DNA from: Cyclobacteriaceae bacterium
GTDB taxonomy: Bacteria; Bacteroidota; Bacteroidia; Cytophagales; Cyclobacteriaceae
Direction: 5' to 3'
Length of the DNA: 47,326 nucleotides
NCBI GenBank assembly: GCA_019638285.1
Contig: JAHBUB010000031.1
Span: 1 to 47,326, forward strand
Notes under the pieces: model-generated
What the model was told of the DNA's origin: nothing
The model's input: the letters and a program-made list of their open reading frames with translations, nothing else
The model's database searches: none
Shown: in pieces, positions 33,217 through 42,200 of the stretch
Numbering within the stretch: position 1 is the first letter of the stretch
How the letters are laid out: each line of letters begins with the position of its first letter
Translations under genes and position numbers: made by a program

Positions 33217-33861
33217 ATGGAAGAAGTTGATACAAAAATTAAGATTTTAAAGGGAGCCTCCGAGCTTTTTTTACGATACGGCATTCGCAGTGTATCTATG
33301 GATAACATTGCCAATCACTTAGGGGTCTCAAAAAAAACTATCTATCAATATTTTAGGGATAAGGATGAAATGGTGTTATCTGTAACTGAAGCTCATGTGC
33401 TTCGTGACAGAGACCAGCTTGAGAAGGTTGCGATTGACGCTAAAAATGCCGTGGAGGAGCTTGTGGAACTTTCAGGATGCCTGAAGGAAAATTTCAGAGA
33501 CATGAACCCATCATTGCTCTTTGACCTTCAAAAATATCACCATCAGGCCTGGAATCTTTGGTTGGAATTTAAGAACCAGTTTATTCGGGAGCAGATTGAG
33601 CGTTCTATTGAACAAGGAAAAAAAGAAGGCTATTTCCGTCCGGAAATTAACACAAAAGTGATTGCCATAATACGGCTGGAGACAATTCAGATAGCTTTTG
33701 ACCCTACTCTTTTCCCCAGAGACACTTACTCAATAACAGAAGTACAGATTCAAACTTTTGATCACTTTATACATGGTCTTTTCACCGATAAGGGAAAAAA
33801 AGTGTATGAGAAATACAAACAGAAATTAGCCAATAAAGAAAACACAACAATTCAATTATGA
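33217..33861 (+). CDS. TetR-family transcriptional regulator of the efflux operon
   Basis: 214 residues. The N-terminal helix-turn-helix is at about 22-50 (IRSVSMDNIANHLGVSKKTI, then YQYFRDKDEM), followed by a helical ligand-binding domain. The ATG at 33217 is the only start that keeps the HTH at its normal distance of about 20 residues. It is the first gene of an operon with tolC-like, MFP and RND genes; its stop overlaps the next start as ATGA (33858-33861). A perfect inverted repeat lies in its own promoter, so the protein most likely represses the whole pump operon until a pump substrate or membrane stress releases it. Confidence 0.92.
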   Translation: MEEVDTKIKILKGASELFLRYGIRSVSMDNIANHLGVSKKTIYQYFRDKDEMVLSVTEAHVLRDRDQLEKVAIDAKNAVEELVELSGCLKENFRDMNPSLLFDLQKYHHQAWNLWLEFKNQFIREQIERSIEQGKKEGYFRPEINTKVIAIIRLETIQIAFDPTLFPRDTYSITEVQIQTFDHFIHGLFTDKGKKVYEKYKQKLANKENTTIQL

Positions 33862-35297
33862 GTCGGGTTTATATACTATCTTTTTTATCTATCTTTTTTA
33901 TCTCAGGAGCTGCCGTGGCCCAGGAAAATGCACCCAATACGTTTACCCTGGATCAATGTGTGAAATATGCTTTAGAAAATTCTTATAACATTGCTAATGC
34001 CAAAATCGATGAGCAAATAGCAGTTGCTAAAGTGAAGGAAACGATAGGAATTGGACTTCCGCAAATTTCGGGATCTGCCGGAGTGACACACAACCAGAAA
34101 TTATCGCGATTTTTTACAACCTATGATCCAAATGGGGGGTTCATTGATTTAAGCGGTGTACCTGGAATACAACCCGGAGATGTAGTCGCTGCTCAAAACT
34201 TTTTTCAATTGAAAAGCAGCGGAATGGCATCGCTATCTGTTAATCAAATTATTTTTAATGGTAGCTATTTGGTAGGCCTTCAGGCCGCTAATGCATATAA
34301 GGAACTATCTGTTAAAACAACCACCCAAACCAATGAGCAGGTAGTAGTGCAGGTGACCAAAGCATATTACTCTGTGTTGGTAAATAGAGAAAGAATGAAA
34401 CTCTTTGATAGTAACATCAACAGGGTAGACTCACTACTCATCATCACAAAAGCCATGAACGAGAATGGTTTTGCAGAAAGTATTGACGTAGATAGGATTC
34501 AGGTTACATTAAATAATCTAAAAACAGAAAAATCTAAATTCGAAAAACTTCAGCAACTGAGTGTTGAGTTATTAAAGTTTCAGATGAATTTCCCGTTGGG
34601 GCAACCTATTGAGGTGCTGGGCGAATTGAATGAAGAGATAATTGATGTGAGTTTGGATGAATACTTAAGAGACTGGGATTATAAAAATCGACCAGATTAC
34701 CAGTTGTTGGAAACCAATTGGAAACTGCAGAACCTGAATATTAAAAACAACTATGCAGCAGCCTTACCGAGCCTTTCTGCCAATGCCAACTTAGGTTACT
34801 CTACACAATCTCCAGATATTGGCGGTCTTTTTAAGACCAATAGCGGAATCTCAGATAATGGAGGTATTGGCCCCGATAGGTGGTACTCCTTTAGTTCATT
34901 TGGTGTAAATCTTAATATTCCATTGTTCTCTGGACTTCAAAGAACCTATAAAGTGCAACAAGAGAAACTCCAGTTGCAAAAAATTGAAAATGGGTTTAAA
35001 TCTATTGAGAAGGCCATTGATTTGGAAATAAAACAAGCCACTATTAATTATCAGAATAGCATGGAGGCTTTACGATCACAAGAGCAAAACATGGACCTGG
35101 CTGCAAATGTGGCCCGGGTTACTAAGATTAAATATGAACAAGGTGTTGGATCCAACCTGGAAGTGATTGATGCGGAATCATCATTAAAAGAGACCCAGGT
35201 AAATTATTACAATGCCCTATTCGATGCCTCGATTTCAAAAATTGATTTAGATAAAGCATTCGGAAAACTTTTACCTGCATCTACTCATGAAAACTAA
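33858..35297 (+). CDS. TolC-family outer membrane efflux protein
   Basis: 479 residues. A signal peptide spans about 1-22 (VYILSFLSIFFISGAAVAQ). The OEP/TolC fold is repeated in two halves, each with a TLDQCVKYALENSYNIANAK-type or QATINYQNSMEALRSQEQNM-type long helix. NYYNALFDASISKIDLDKAFGKL near the end is the usual closing motif. It forms the trimeric outer-membrane channel of a tripartite pump. The gene overlaps tetR by 4 nt and the MFP gene by 11 nt. Confidence 0.93.
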   Translation: MSRVYILSFLSIFFISGAAVAQENAPNTFTLDQCVKYALENSYNIANAKIDEQIAVAKVKETIGIGLPQISGSAGVTHNQKLSRFFTTYDPNGGFIDLSGVPGIQPGDVVAAQNFFQLKSSGMASLSVNQIIFNGSYLVGLQAANAYKELSVKTTTQTNEQVVVQVTKAYYSVLVNRERMKLFDSNINRVDSLLIITKAMNENGFAESIDVDRIQVTLNNLKTEKSKFEKLQQLSVELLKFQMNFPLGQPIEVLGELNEEIIDVSLDEYLRDWDYKNRPDYQLLETNWKLQNLNIKNNYAAALPSLSANANLGYSTQSPDIGGLFKTNSGISDNGGIGPDRWYSFSSFGVNLNIPLFSGLQRTYKVQQEKLQLQKIENGFKSIEKAIDLEIKQATINYQNSMEALRSQEQNMDLAANVARVTKIKYEQGVGSNLEVIDAESSLKETQVNYYNALFDASISKIDLDKAFGKLLPASTHEN

Positions 35298-36453
35298 ATA
35301 TAACAACCCTCAATTTTCTCTCAATATGAAATCAATCTCTTCCATTACCGTGCTTTCGGTAGCCATTGCATTGTTTATAGCAGTTGGCTGTAGTGCTCCG
35401 GATAAAGAAACACAACTTAAAGAACTACAAGCTAAACAAGCGGAAATAACCAAGCAGATTACTGCATTGAAAATGGAGCTGGTCTCTACTGGCAAAGACA
35501 GTTTAACCGTAAGATCAAAAGAGGTATTGGTGATGACAGTGACACCTAAGCCCTTCAATCACTATGTACAAACACAAGGTGCAGTAGAAGCAGAAGATAA
35601 TATCCTTGTAAGTTCGCAGGGAGCTGGTGTCATTACAAAAGTGTTTGTTCGTGAAGGTGACCACGTGACCAAAGGTCAGACACTTGCTCAAATTGATAAC
35701 AACTTAGTGCTTCGCAACATAGAAGGCATGAAGTCTCAATTGGAATTAGTCACATCTGTTTATAATCGTCAGAAAAATCTTTGGGATCAAAATATTGGGA
35801 CTGAGGTTCAATTCCTACAAGCAAAGACTAACAAAGAGAATCTCGAAAAACAGATAGCAGTTCTGCAAGAGCAGAATGACATGATGCGTGTTAAGAGCCC
35901 TATTAATGGCATAGTAGATGAAGTAAATGTGAAGGCTGGGCAAAATATCGTTCCGGGTATGCCTGCAGTTCGAGTAATTAATGACTCGGATCTAAAGATT
36001 ACCGCAAACGTTTCTGAAGCTTACGTGACCAAGGTAAAAAAGGGAGATAGGGTAATGGTTACAATTCCTGATTTGAAGAAGGAGATAGAGGCCAAGGTAA
36101 CATTTGTTGGAAGAAACATCGATCAATTATCCCGCACATTCCTATTAGAGGCCGATCTTCAGAGTAGCCCTAAGCTTCGACCTAATATGACGGCAATCGT
36201 AAAGATTATTTATGAGTCTTATCCGACAGCCATTACCCTGCCTGTTAACATGATACAAGATATTAAAGGAGAAAAAGTCGTTTTTATAGCGAAACAAGAT
36301 GGGAATAACATGGTAGCAAAAAGAGTGGTAGTGACTATGAATGGTGTCTTTGATGGCATTGCACAAATAAATGGTTTGGAAGCAGGAACAAAAGTTATCT
36401 CTGCAGGCTACCAAGGTTTAGTGGACGGTCAATTCATTTCCGTTTCCAAATAA
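35287..36453 (+). CDS. RND efflux periplasmic adaptor (membrane fusion lipoprotein)
   Basis: 388 residues from ATG 35287, or 375 from ATG 35326; the later start gives a normal lipoprotein signal peptide (MKSISSITVLSVAIALFIAVGC) with lipobox AVG-C and may be the true one. Next come a short coiled coil (QLKELQAKQAEITKQITALK), the barrel-sandwich/lipoyl domain with VKAGQNIVPGMPAVRV, a helical hairpin (around YNRQKNLWDQNIGTEVQFLQ), and beta-barrel and membrane-proximal domains (VTIPDLKKEIEAKVTFVG). It bridges the RND pump and the TolC-like channel in the periplasm, anchored by lipid. Confidence 0.93.
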   Translation: MKTKYNNPQFSLNMKSISSITVLSVAIALFIAVGCSAPDKETQLKELQAKQAEITKQITALKMELVSTGKDSLTVRSKEVLVMTVTPKPFNHYVQTQGAVEAEDNILVSSQGAGVITKVFVREGDHVTKGQTLAQIDNNLVLRNIEGMKSQLELVTSVYNRQKNLWDQNIGTEVQFLQAKTNKENLEKQIAVLQEQNDMMRVKSPINGIVDEVNVKAGQNIVPGMPAVRVINDSDLKITANVSEAYVTKVKKGDRVMVTIPDLKKEIEAKVTFVGRNIDQLSRTFLLEADLQSSPKLRPNMTAIVKIIYESYPTAITLPVNMIQDIKGEKVVFIAKQDGNNMVAKRVVVTMNGVFDGIAQINGLEAGTKVISAGYQGLVDGQFISVSK

Positions 36454-36506
36454 TTTAATACAGAAAGATGAATGTGAATTCTCTTTAAAAATTATAAGAC
36501 ACTATC

Positions 36507-39500
36507 ATGCAAGATATAGAAAAAGAATTTAAACCTACCAGTTGGGCGATCGACAACAAGGTGAGTATCTACGTGGCAACTGTAATTATTTCGCTGGCGG
36601 GTATTATCAGTTACTTCTCGATGCCCAAAGAACAGTTTCCGGAGGTTGTGTTTCCACAAATATTCGTATCCACATTTTACCCTGGTCCACCTGAAGATGT
36701 TGAAAACCTTATTACCAAGGAAATTGAAAAAGAGATAAAATCTATTTCTGGTATTAAGAAACTATCCAGTAGTTCAGTTCAGGACTTCTCCAGCGTAATT
36801 GTGGAATTTCAAACCGATGTGGATGTAGCCAAAGCCAAGCAGGATGTTACTGATGCAGTAGACCGGGCAAAACAAAAATTACCAAGTGACTTGGAAAATG
36901 ATCCACGAATCATAGAAGTAGATATTTCAGAAGTCCCCATTATGAACATTAATATTTCAGGAGACTTAAGCCTTGAAGCATTGAAAGAGTATGCCGATGA
37001 TATGCAAGACAAAATTGAGGGATTGACTGAAATCAGACGTGTAGATATTGTGGGAGCCCTTGATCGTGAACTACAGATTAATGTTGATATGTATAAACTT
37101 GCACTGGCAGGTGTGAGTTTGGACGACATTCAAAATGCTGTTGGTTATGAAAATAGAATTATTCCTAGCGGACAGATTACGGTTGGTGGCATGAAACGCT
37201 CGCTGGGTGTTAATGGTGAATTCACTTCAGCAGAACAGCTGGGTGGGTTGGTTATTACTTCTATTAAAGGAGCTAAAATTTATCTGCGCGATGTGGCGGA
37301 AGTGGTTGATAGTCACAAAGAACAGGAGAGTTTTGCCCGTTTGGATGGGAAGAATGTAATTACACTCAACGTTATTAAAAGGGGAGGAGAAAATTTGATT
37401 GAGGCGTCTGATAAGATCAATCTTATCGTAAAAAGTTTTGAAAAGATACTTCCAGACGGTGTCATCATTAGTATTACTGCAGATCAATCGGACAATACAC
37501 GTCTTACTTTGCATGATTTGATTAATACAATTATTATAGGTTTTATTTTGGTAACGATTATTCTTATGTTTTTTATGGGGGCTACGAATGCGATCTTTGT
37601 AGCGTTGTCAGTTCCTATTTCAAGCTTCATTACCTTCATTGTTATTGATGCGTTCGGGTTTACATTAAACATGATGACGCTGTTCTCATTCTTGTTGGCG
37701 TTGGGTATTGTTGTGGATGATGCCATTGTGGTAATAGAGAACACGCACCGCATATATGACAATGGTAAAGTGCCTATTAAGAAGGCAGCCAAGATTGCTG
37801 CCGGAGAGGTATTCCTCCCCGTACTATCAGGAACTCTCGTTGTGTTGGCGCCTTTCACTCCGCTTATTTTTTGGCCTGGTGTGATTGGTAGCTTCATGTT
37901 CTATCTCCCAGTGACCTTGATTGTTGCGCTGGTAGCTTCATTGATTGTAGCGTATATTATGAATCCTGTTTTCGCGGTGGATTTTATGTCTGAGCATGAA
38001 CATGATCATGCGAAATCAAAAATAACAAGAGGATTTAAGGTGACTGCCGTAGTGATGGGGTCGATGGCATTGGTATCTTACCTGATAGGTTCCTATGGAT
38101 TTGGCAACTTTGTTGTATTTATGTTTGGAGTTTATTGTTTGTATCACTTTGTGCTGGTACGTGCGATTTCAGGTTTTCAAACTAATTATTGGCCACGTGT
38201 ACAAGGGTGGTATCAAAGAAGAATCACTTGGTTCCTGAAGGGCTACCGTCCCATTGGTGTAGTGCTGAGCATGTTTGTTTTATTTGCACTTTCAGTTGTT
38301 TTCTTTGCCATACGCAAACCTCCTGTAGTTCCATTTCCTCAGGGTGATCCCAATTTTATTTATGCCTATGTGCGTATGCCGATTGGTACAGATCAAAATG
38401 TAACAGATTCAGTAACGCGTATTGTGGAAGAAAGGGTAACAAACACAATGGGTAAGAATAATCCAGTAGTGAAATCGATCATTGCTAACGTGGCCATTGG
38501 TGCAAGTGAGGATCCATTTGAAGGAGGTGGGGTGCAGGCGAGCCCACATTTGGGTAAAGTTTCTGTGGCTTTTGTAGAGTTTTCTAAGCGAGGTGGAGCG
38601 AATACGCGAATTTATTTAGATAGTATTCGTTCAGCTATAAAGGGAATTGTAGGCGCAGAAGTTACTGTAGGTCAAGAGCAAAATGGTCCTCCTACAGGTA
38701 AACCAATTAATATTGAATTTACTTCCGATAACTTTGGTGATTTAGTCGTTACTTCTGAACGCGCTAAAAAATATTTAGACTCATTGCAGATAGCCGGTGT
38801 TGAGGAATTGAAATCTGATTTTCAAAGTGACAAGCCGGAAATCATTATTAATATTGACAGAGAGAAAGCCAATCGTGAAGGGATTTCTACTGCTCAGATT
38901 GGTATGATTTTACGTACTGCTATTTATGGAGTAGAAATTTCAAAGTTTCGCGACCAAAATGATGATTACCCCATTCAATTGAGGGTAGCAAGCAGTCAAC
39001 GCAATGACATCAACGCCCTCATGAATATTCCGGTTACCTTCCGGGATATGAGCAGTGGAGGACAAGTTCGTCAAGTACCTTTGTCTGCTGTAGCTACAGT
39101 AGATTATTCTAATAGTTATGCAGGGATTAAACGTATAGATCAGAAGCGTGTTATCACCATATCGTCCAATGTATTGAGCGGATACAATGCCAACGAAATT
39201 GTTCAAGAGGTAAAGGAACACTTAAATAAGTTATCTATTCCTGATGGAGTAGAATATAAAATGACGGGAGAACAAGAGGATTTAGCGGAGACAACTGCCT
39301 TTATGGGGAAGGCTTTTGGTATTGCGGGTATGCTTATATTCATGATATTGGTGATTCAATTTAACTCTACCAGCAAACCGATTATCATCCTTTCTGAGAT
39401 TTTCTTTAGTTTGATAGGGGTACTAATAGGTTTCTCCTTGTTTAAGATGGAGGTTTCTGTGGTGATGTCTGGGGTAGGGCTTTTAGCGCTGGCTGGTATT

Positions 39501-39899
39501 GTCGTTCGAAATGGAATATTGTTGGTAGAATTCACCGATCTTTTAGTAGCACAGGGAGTTGAGATACGCGAAGCCATCATTGAGGCATCGAAGACCCGTA
39601 TGACACCTGTTATTCTTACAGCCCTTGCTGCCACTGCAGGACTTATTCCTTTAGCAGTTGGTTTCAACATCGATTTCGTAACGATGTTTACCGATCTCAA
39701 TCCACATATTTTCTTTGGAGGCGACAACGTAGCTTTCTGGGGACCACTTTCCTGGACGATGATTTTTGGGTTGATATTTGGAACAATACTCACCCTTGTG
39801 TTAGTGCCCGTATTATATCTATTGGTATTTAAATTGAAACAGCGTCTATTTAAAAGTAGAAAAGCAGAACAGTTAGAGACAAGTGTAGCTGCGCATTAA
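36507..39899 (+). CDS. RND-family (AcrB/HAE1-like) efflux pump
   Basis: 1130 residues, about 80 longer than AcrB. The first helix (VSIYVATVIISLAGIISYFS) is followed by the periplasmic porter domain, with FPEVVFPQIFVSTFYPGPPE at its start. TM4 has the paired acidic residues GIVVDDAIVVIENTHR that carry protons in the hydrophobe/amphiphile exporters. The second half repeats the fold (LAETTAFMGKAFGIAGMLIF, then GIVVRNGILLVEFTD). Extra length lies in the middle hydrophobic segment and in TM11-12 around FNIDFVTMFTDLNPHIFFGG. Substrates are unknown; drugs, bile-type detergents or lipids are all possible. A hairpin follows 13 nt after the stop. Confidence 0.95.
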   Translation: MQDIEKEFKPTSWAIDNKVSIYVATVIISLAGIISYFSMPKEQFPEVVFPQIFVSTFYPGPPEDVENLITKEIEKEIKSISGIKKLSSSSVQDFSSVIVEFQTDVDVAKAKQDVTDAVDRAKQKLPSDLENDPRIIEVDISEVPIMNINISGDLSLEALKEYADDMQDKIEGLTEIRRVDIVGALDRELQINVDMYKLALAGVSLDDIQNAVGYENRIIPSGQITVGGMKRSLGVNGEFTSAEQLGGLVITSIKGAKIYLRDVAEVVDSHKEQESFARLDGKNVITLNVIKRGGENLIEASDKINLIVKSFEKILPDGVIISITADQSDNTRLTLHDLINTIIIGFILVTIILMFFMGATNAIFVALSVPISSFITFIVIDAFGFTLNMMTLFSFLLALGIVVDDAIVVIENTHRIYDNGKVPIKKAAKIAAGEVFLPVLSGTLVVLAPFTPLIFWPGVIGSFMFYLPVTLIVALVASLIVAYIMNPVFAVDFMSEHEHDHAKSKITRGFKVTAVVMGSMALVSYLIGSYGFGNFVVFMFGVYCLYHFVLVRAISGFQTNYWPRVQGWYQRRITWFLKGYRPIGVVLSMFVLFALSVVFFAIRKPPVVPFPQGDPNFIYAYVRMPIGTDQNVTDSVTRIVEERVTNTMGKNNPVVKSIIANVAIGASEDPFEGGGVQASPHLGKVSVAFVEFSKRGGANTRIYLDSIRSAIKGIVGAEVTVGQEQNGPPTGKPINIEFTSDNFGDLVVTSERAKKYLDSLQIAGVEELKSDFQSDKPEIIINIDREKANREGISTAQIGMILRTAIYGVEISKFRDQNDDYPIQLRVASSQRNDINALMNIPVTFRDMSSGGQVRQVPLSAVATVDYSNSYAGIKRIDQKRVITISSNVLSGYNANEIVQEVKEHLNKLSIPDGVEYKMTGEQEDLAETTAFMGKAFGIAGMLIFMILVIQFNSTSKPIIILSEIFFSLIGVLIGFSLFKMEVSVVMSGVGLLALAGIVVRNGILLVEFTDLLVAQGVEIREAIIEASKTRMTPVILTALAATAGLIPLAVGFNIDFVTMFTDLNPHIFFGGDNVAFWGPLSWTMIFGLIFGTILTLVLVPVLYLLVFKLKQRLFKSRKAEQLETSVAAH

Positions 39900-39912
39900 A
39901 ATAAATTGAGCT

Positions 39913-39951
39913 AAAAGTCGTCTTTACTTTTTATAAGTGAGGACGACTTTT
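39913..39951 (+). terminator. Long hairpin ending 5 nt before the metallophosphoesterase ATG
   Basis: AAAAGTCGTC (39913-39922) pairs with GACGACTTTT (39942-39951). The stem continues inward for seven more pairs (two G-U) to a 5-nt loop, about 17 pairs in all. The T-run is short. It looks like the terminator of the RND operon, but the next gene starts at 39957 and its only SD-like purines (GTGAGGA, 39937-39943) lie inside the 3' arm. Confidence 0.75.
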
Positions 39952-39956
39952 CCATT

Positions 39957-41207
39957 ATGAGGAACCGAATCATGACTATCCTGATTATTGCCATACTATT
40001 CCTGCTCATTGATATATATGTTTTTCAGGGTGTGCTGTCGGCAAGCAAGAATTGGTCACTTATATGGAAAGGAATTTTCAGATATGGCTTTTGGGCTCCT
40101 TCAGTAATCTGCTTTTCAGCCATGCTTTGGTGGGCACTGGGTGACCCATATGCACACACTGCTAGTTTTCGCAACTGGATGATAACAGGGATTTTTACCG
40201 TTTACATTTCAAAGATATTTGCAGTGTTGGTTTTGTTTGCTGATGATTTTCAGCGTGGTATGCGATACTTTACTTCTTTCTTTTATAAAGAATCCTCTAC
40301 AAGTTTACCAGGAGAGGTAATGCCTCGTTCTGAATTTTTATCTAAGGCAGCTTTAGTAGCTGCCACGGTCCCCTTTGGAGCGCTTACCTATGGAATCATT
40401 TCCGGAGCACATGACTATAGGATTAGGCGACAAACAGTTTACCTTCCCAATTTACCGAAAGCGTTTGATGGGATTAGTATTGCCCAGTTATCCGACATAC
40501 ACTCGGGCAGCTTTTTTAATAAGAGGGCTGTGGTAGGTGGTGTTGAAATGCTACTAAAGGAAAAACCTGATGCAGTATTTTTCACTGGCGACCTGGTGAA
40601 CAACCAAACATCTGAATTGAAAGATTATTTTGATGTGTTTAATAAAGTGAAGGCCCCGCTTGGAGTATTTTCAGTTACAGGGAATCACGATTATGGCGAC
40701 TATCATAAATGGGCGAATGCCAAGGCCAAGGCACAAAATTTTCTGGACCTGATTCAGGCTCATAAGGAACTGGGATTCGATTTGCTGCAAAACGAGCACA
40801 GGTGGTTGGAAGTAGGTAGTGAAAAGATTGCAATTATCGGTAACGATAATTGGGGGGCAGGTCGCTTTGCAAAGTACGGAAAATTAGATGAGGCTTATCG
40901 CGGAACGGAAGAGGCACCTGTGAAACTTTTGCTTAGCCATGATCCAAGCCATTGGGATGCGCAGGTGCGCCAGCACTATAAGGATATCGACATAATGTTT
41001 GCCGGCCATACCCATGGCTTTCAGTTTGGTGTAGAAGTAGGTGGTTTTAAATGGAGCCCATCACAGTATATTTATAAACAATGGGCAGGGCTTTATAAAG
41101 AAGAAGAGCAATACCTCTATGTCAACCGTGGGTTTGGTTATTTAGGATATCCAGGCCGTGTGGGTATTCCTCCGGAGATTACAGTTATTACCCTAAAGAG
41201 GAGCTGA
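39957..41207 (+). CDS. Membrane metallophosphoesterase
   Basis: 416 residues. Three or four N-terminal membrane spans (about 5-25, 38-58, 70-90, and a twin-like LVAATVPFGALTYGIISG at about 132-150) are followed by a calcineurin-like phosphoesterase domain. The metal-ligand motifs appear in order: SDIHSG (about 182), GDLVNN (about 218), GNHDYGDYHKW (about 243), LSHDPSHW (about 325) and GHTHGFQFG (about 346). The catalytic domain probably follows the last span. Family members with this layout include YkuE-like phosphodiesterases and lipid A or UDP-diacylglucosamine hydrolases; which one is not clear. It is convergent with the AraC gene with one base between stop codons. Confidence 0.9.
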   Translation: MRNRIMTILIIAILFLLIDIYVFQGVLSASKNWSLIWKGIFRYGFWAPSVICFSAMLWWALGDPYAHTASFRNWMITGIFTVYISKIFAVLVLFADDFQRGMRYFTSFFYKESSTSLPGEVMPRSEFLSKAALVAATVPFGALTYGIISGAHDYRIRRQTVYLPNLPKAFDGISIAQLSDIHSGSFFNKRAVVGGVEMLLKEKPDAVFFTGDLVNNQTSELKDYFDVFNKVKAPLGVFSVTGNHDYGDYHKWANAKAKAQNFLDLIQAHKELGFDLLQNEHRWLEVGSEKIAIIGNDNWGAGRFAKYGKLDEAYRGTEEAPVKLLLSHDPSHWDAQVRQHYKDIDIMFAGHTHGFQFGVEVGGFKWSPSQYIYKQWAGLYKEEEQYLYVNRGFGYLGYPGRVGIPPEITVITLKRS

Positions 41208-41208
41208 C

Positions 41209-42063
41209 CTAATCAAGATATTTCGAAGGCGTCTTTCCAGTTACTTTTTTAAAAGTTCTGTTGAAGTTAGACAGGTTGGTGAATCCCGATTGATAGCAGA
41301 TATCCTCAATGGAAAGATCCTTGTCAATAAGCAACTTACAAGCATGACTCACCCTGACTTCATTTAAGAAGTTAGTATATGTCTTCCCCGTTCTGGTTTT
41401 AAAATACCTACAAAACGCTTCTTCTGTGAGGTTGGCTACTTTTGCTACCTCATCTATATAAACCTTTCGATGACTCTCCCGAAGGGTAAATTGCAGAATA
41501 TCATCCATGCGCTTGCCCTCACTACTTCCATAGTTTTGTATGGAAGCCATTACACTCAGTGTTTCAATTTCTGTAGTCTCTGAGAGTAATTTAATAATGT
41601 TGAAAAAAGTAATGAGTTTGTCTATGCCTTTCTGGTTTACCACCTTCTTTAGAAGTAGGATTATATTTTCTTTGGTAGTCCCCAGGATTTTGAACCCTCG
41701 AGCAGCCTTTTCTGCCCACTTCCTAATCCGCTCCATTTCCTCTAAATGCCAAAATTCACTACTAAGGTATTTCTCTGAAAAAAATATGGAAAGGGATGCG
41801 GCTTCAAGGGTGCTTTCATCACTGAAATAGGCCTGATCATTCTTGAATACATGGGCTTGATGGCTGCCAAGTACATAAAGGTCACCGGAACCAAAGCGCC
41901 CCACATAATCACCAGCAACTAGGGTGCCTTGGCTTTTTTCTATCCACATGATTTGAATTTCGTTGTGTTGGTGCAACTTGTCATAGAAGTTAGGCATTCT
42001 ATCCAATTGGATTCTGAATGCTTCTTTTGTTGTGTGCGGAACTTGAAACGGAACAACCTTCAT
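41209..42063 (-). CDS. AraC-family transcriptional regulator, probable activator of the hydroxyproline cluster
   Basis: 284 residues. An N-terminal cupin-like sensing domain (LHQHNEIQIMWIEKSQGTLV and DLYVLGSHQAHVF, about 30-90) precedes a C-terminal AraC/XylS double helix-turn-helix at about 185-284 (VYIDEVAKVANLTEEAFCRY, then LSIEDICYQSGFTNLSNFNR and the closing TGKTPSKYL). It is divergent from the DapA-like gene with about 137 nt between starts, a classical place for a pathway-specific activator. The effector is not readable; hydroxyproline or a pathway intermediate is the obvious guess. Confidence 0.9.
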   Translation of the reverse strand: MKVVPFQVPHTTKEAFRIQLDRMPNFYDKLHQHNEIQIMWIEKSQGTLVAGDYVGRFGSGDLYVLGSHQAHVFKNDQAYFSDESTLEAASLSIFFSEKYLSSEFWHLEEMERIRKWAEKAARGFKILGTTKENIILLLKKVVNQKGIDKLITFFNIIKLLSETTEIETLSVMASIQNYGSSEGKRMDDILQFTLRESHRKVYIDEVAKVANLTEEAFCRYFKTRTGKTYTNFLNEVRVSHACKLLIDKDLSIEDICYQSGFTNLSNFNRTFKKVTGKTPSKYLD

Positions 42064-42068
42064 GACAT

Positions 42069-42117
42069 ATTATGATTGACAATATTAGTAAACATACGAA
42101 TAAATGGTCAATATAAT
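42069..42117. promoter_or_regulatory. Candidate AraC-type binding sites (imperfect inverted repeat)
   Basis: ATTATGATTGAC (42069-42080) and GTCAATATAAT (42107-42117) form an inverted repeat with one extra base in the left arm. It sits between the regulator gene and the catabolic operon. AT-rich context makes chance pairing easier, so the call is tentative. Confidence 0.35.
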
Positions 42118-42163
42118 ATTATAATGCATTACTTTCGATAGCCCTGGCCATATGAGGAGGAGT

Positions 42164-42171
42164 TATCTTTG
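42164..42171 (+). promoter_or_regulatory. -7 element of the hydroxyproline operon promoter
   Basis: TATCTTTG (TAnnTTTG) with no TTTG at -33, as expected for a promoter that needs an activator. The start site near 42178 falls after an in-frame ATG at 42174, which supports translation from the ATG at 42201 instead. Confidence 0.5.
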
Positions 42172-42200
42172 TAATGTTAAACTTTAAATATCTATCTATT

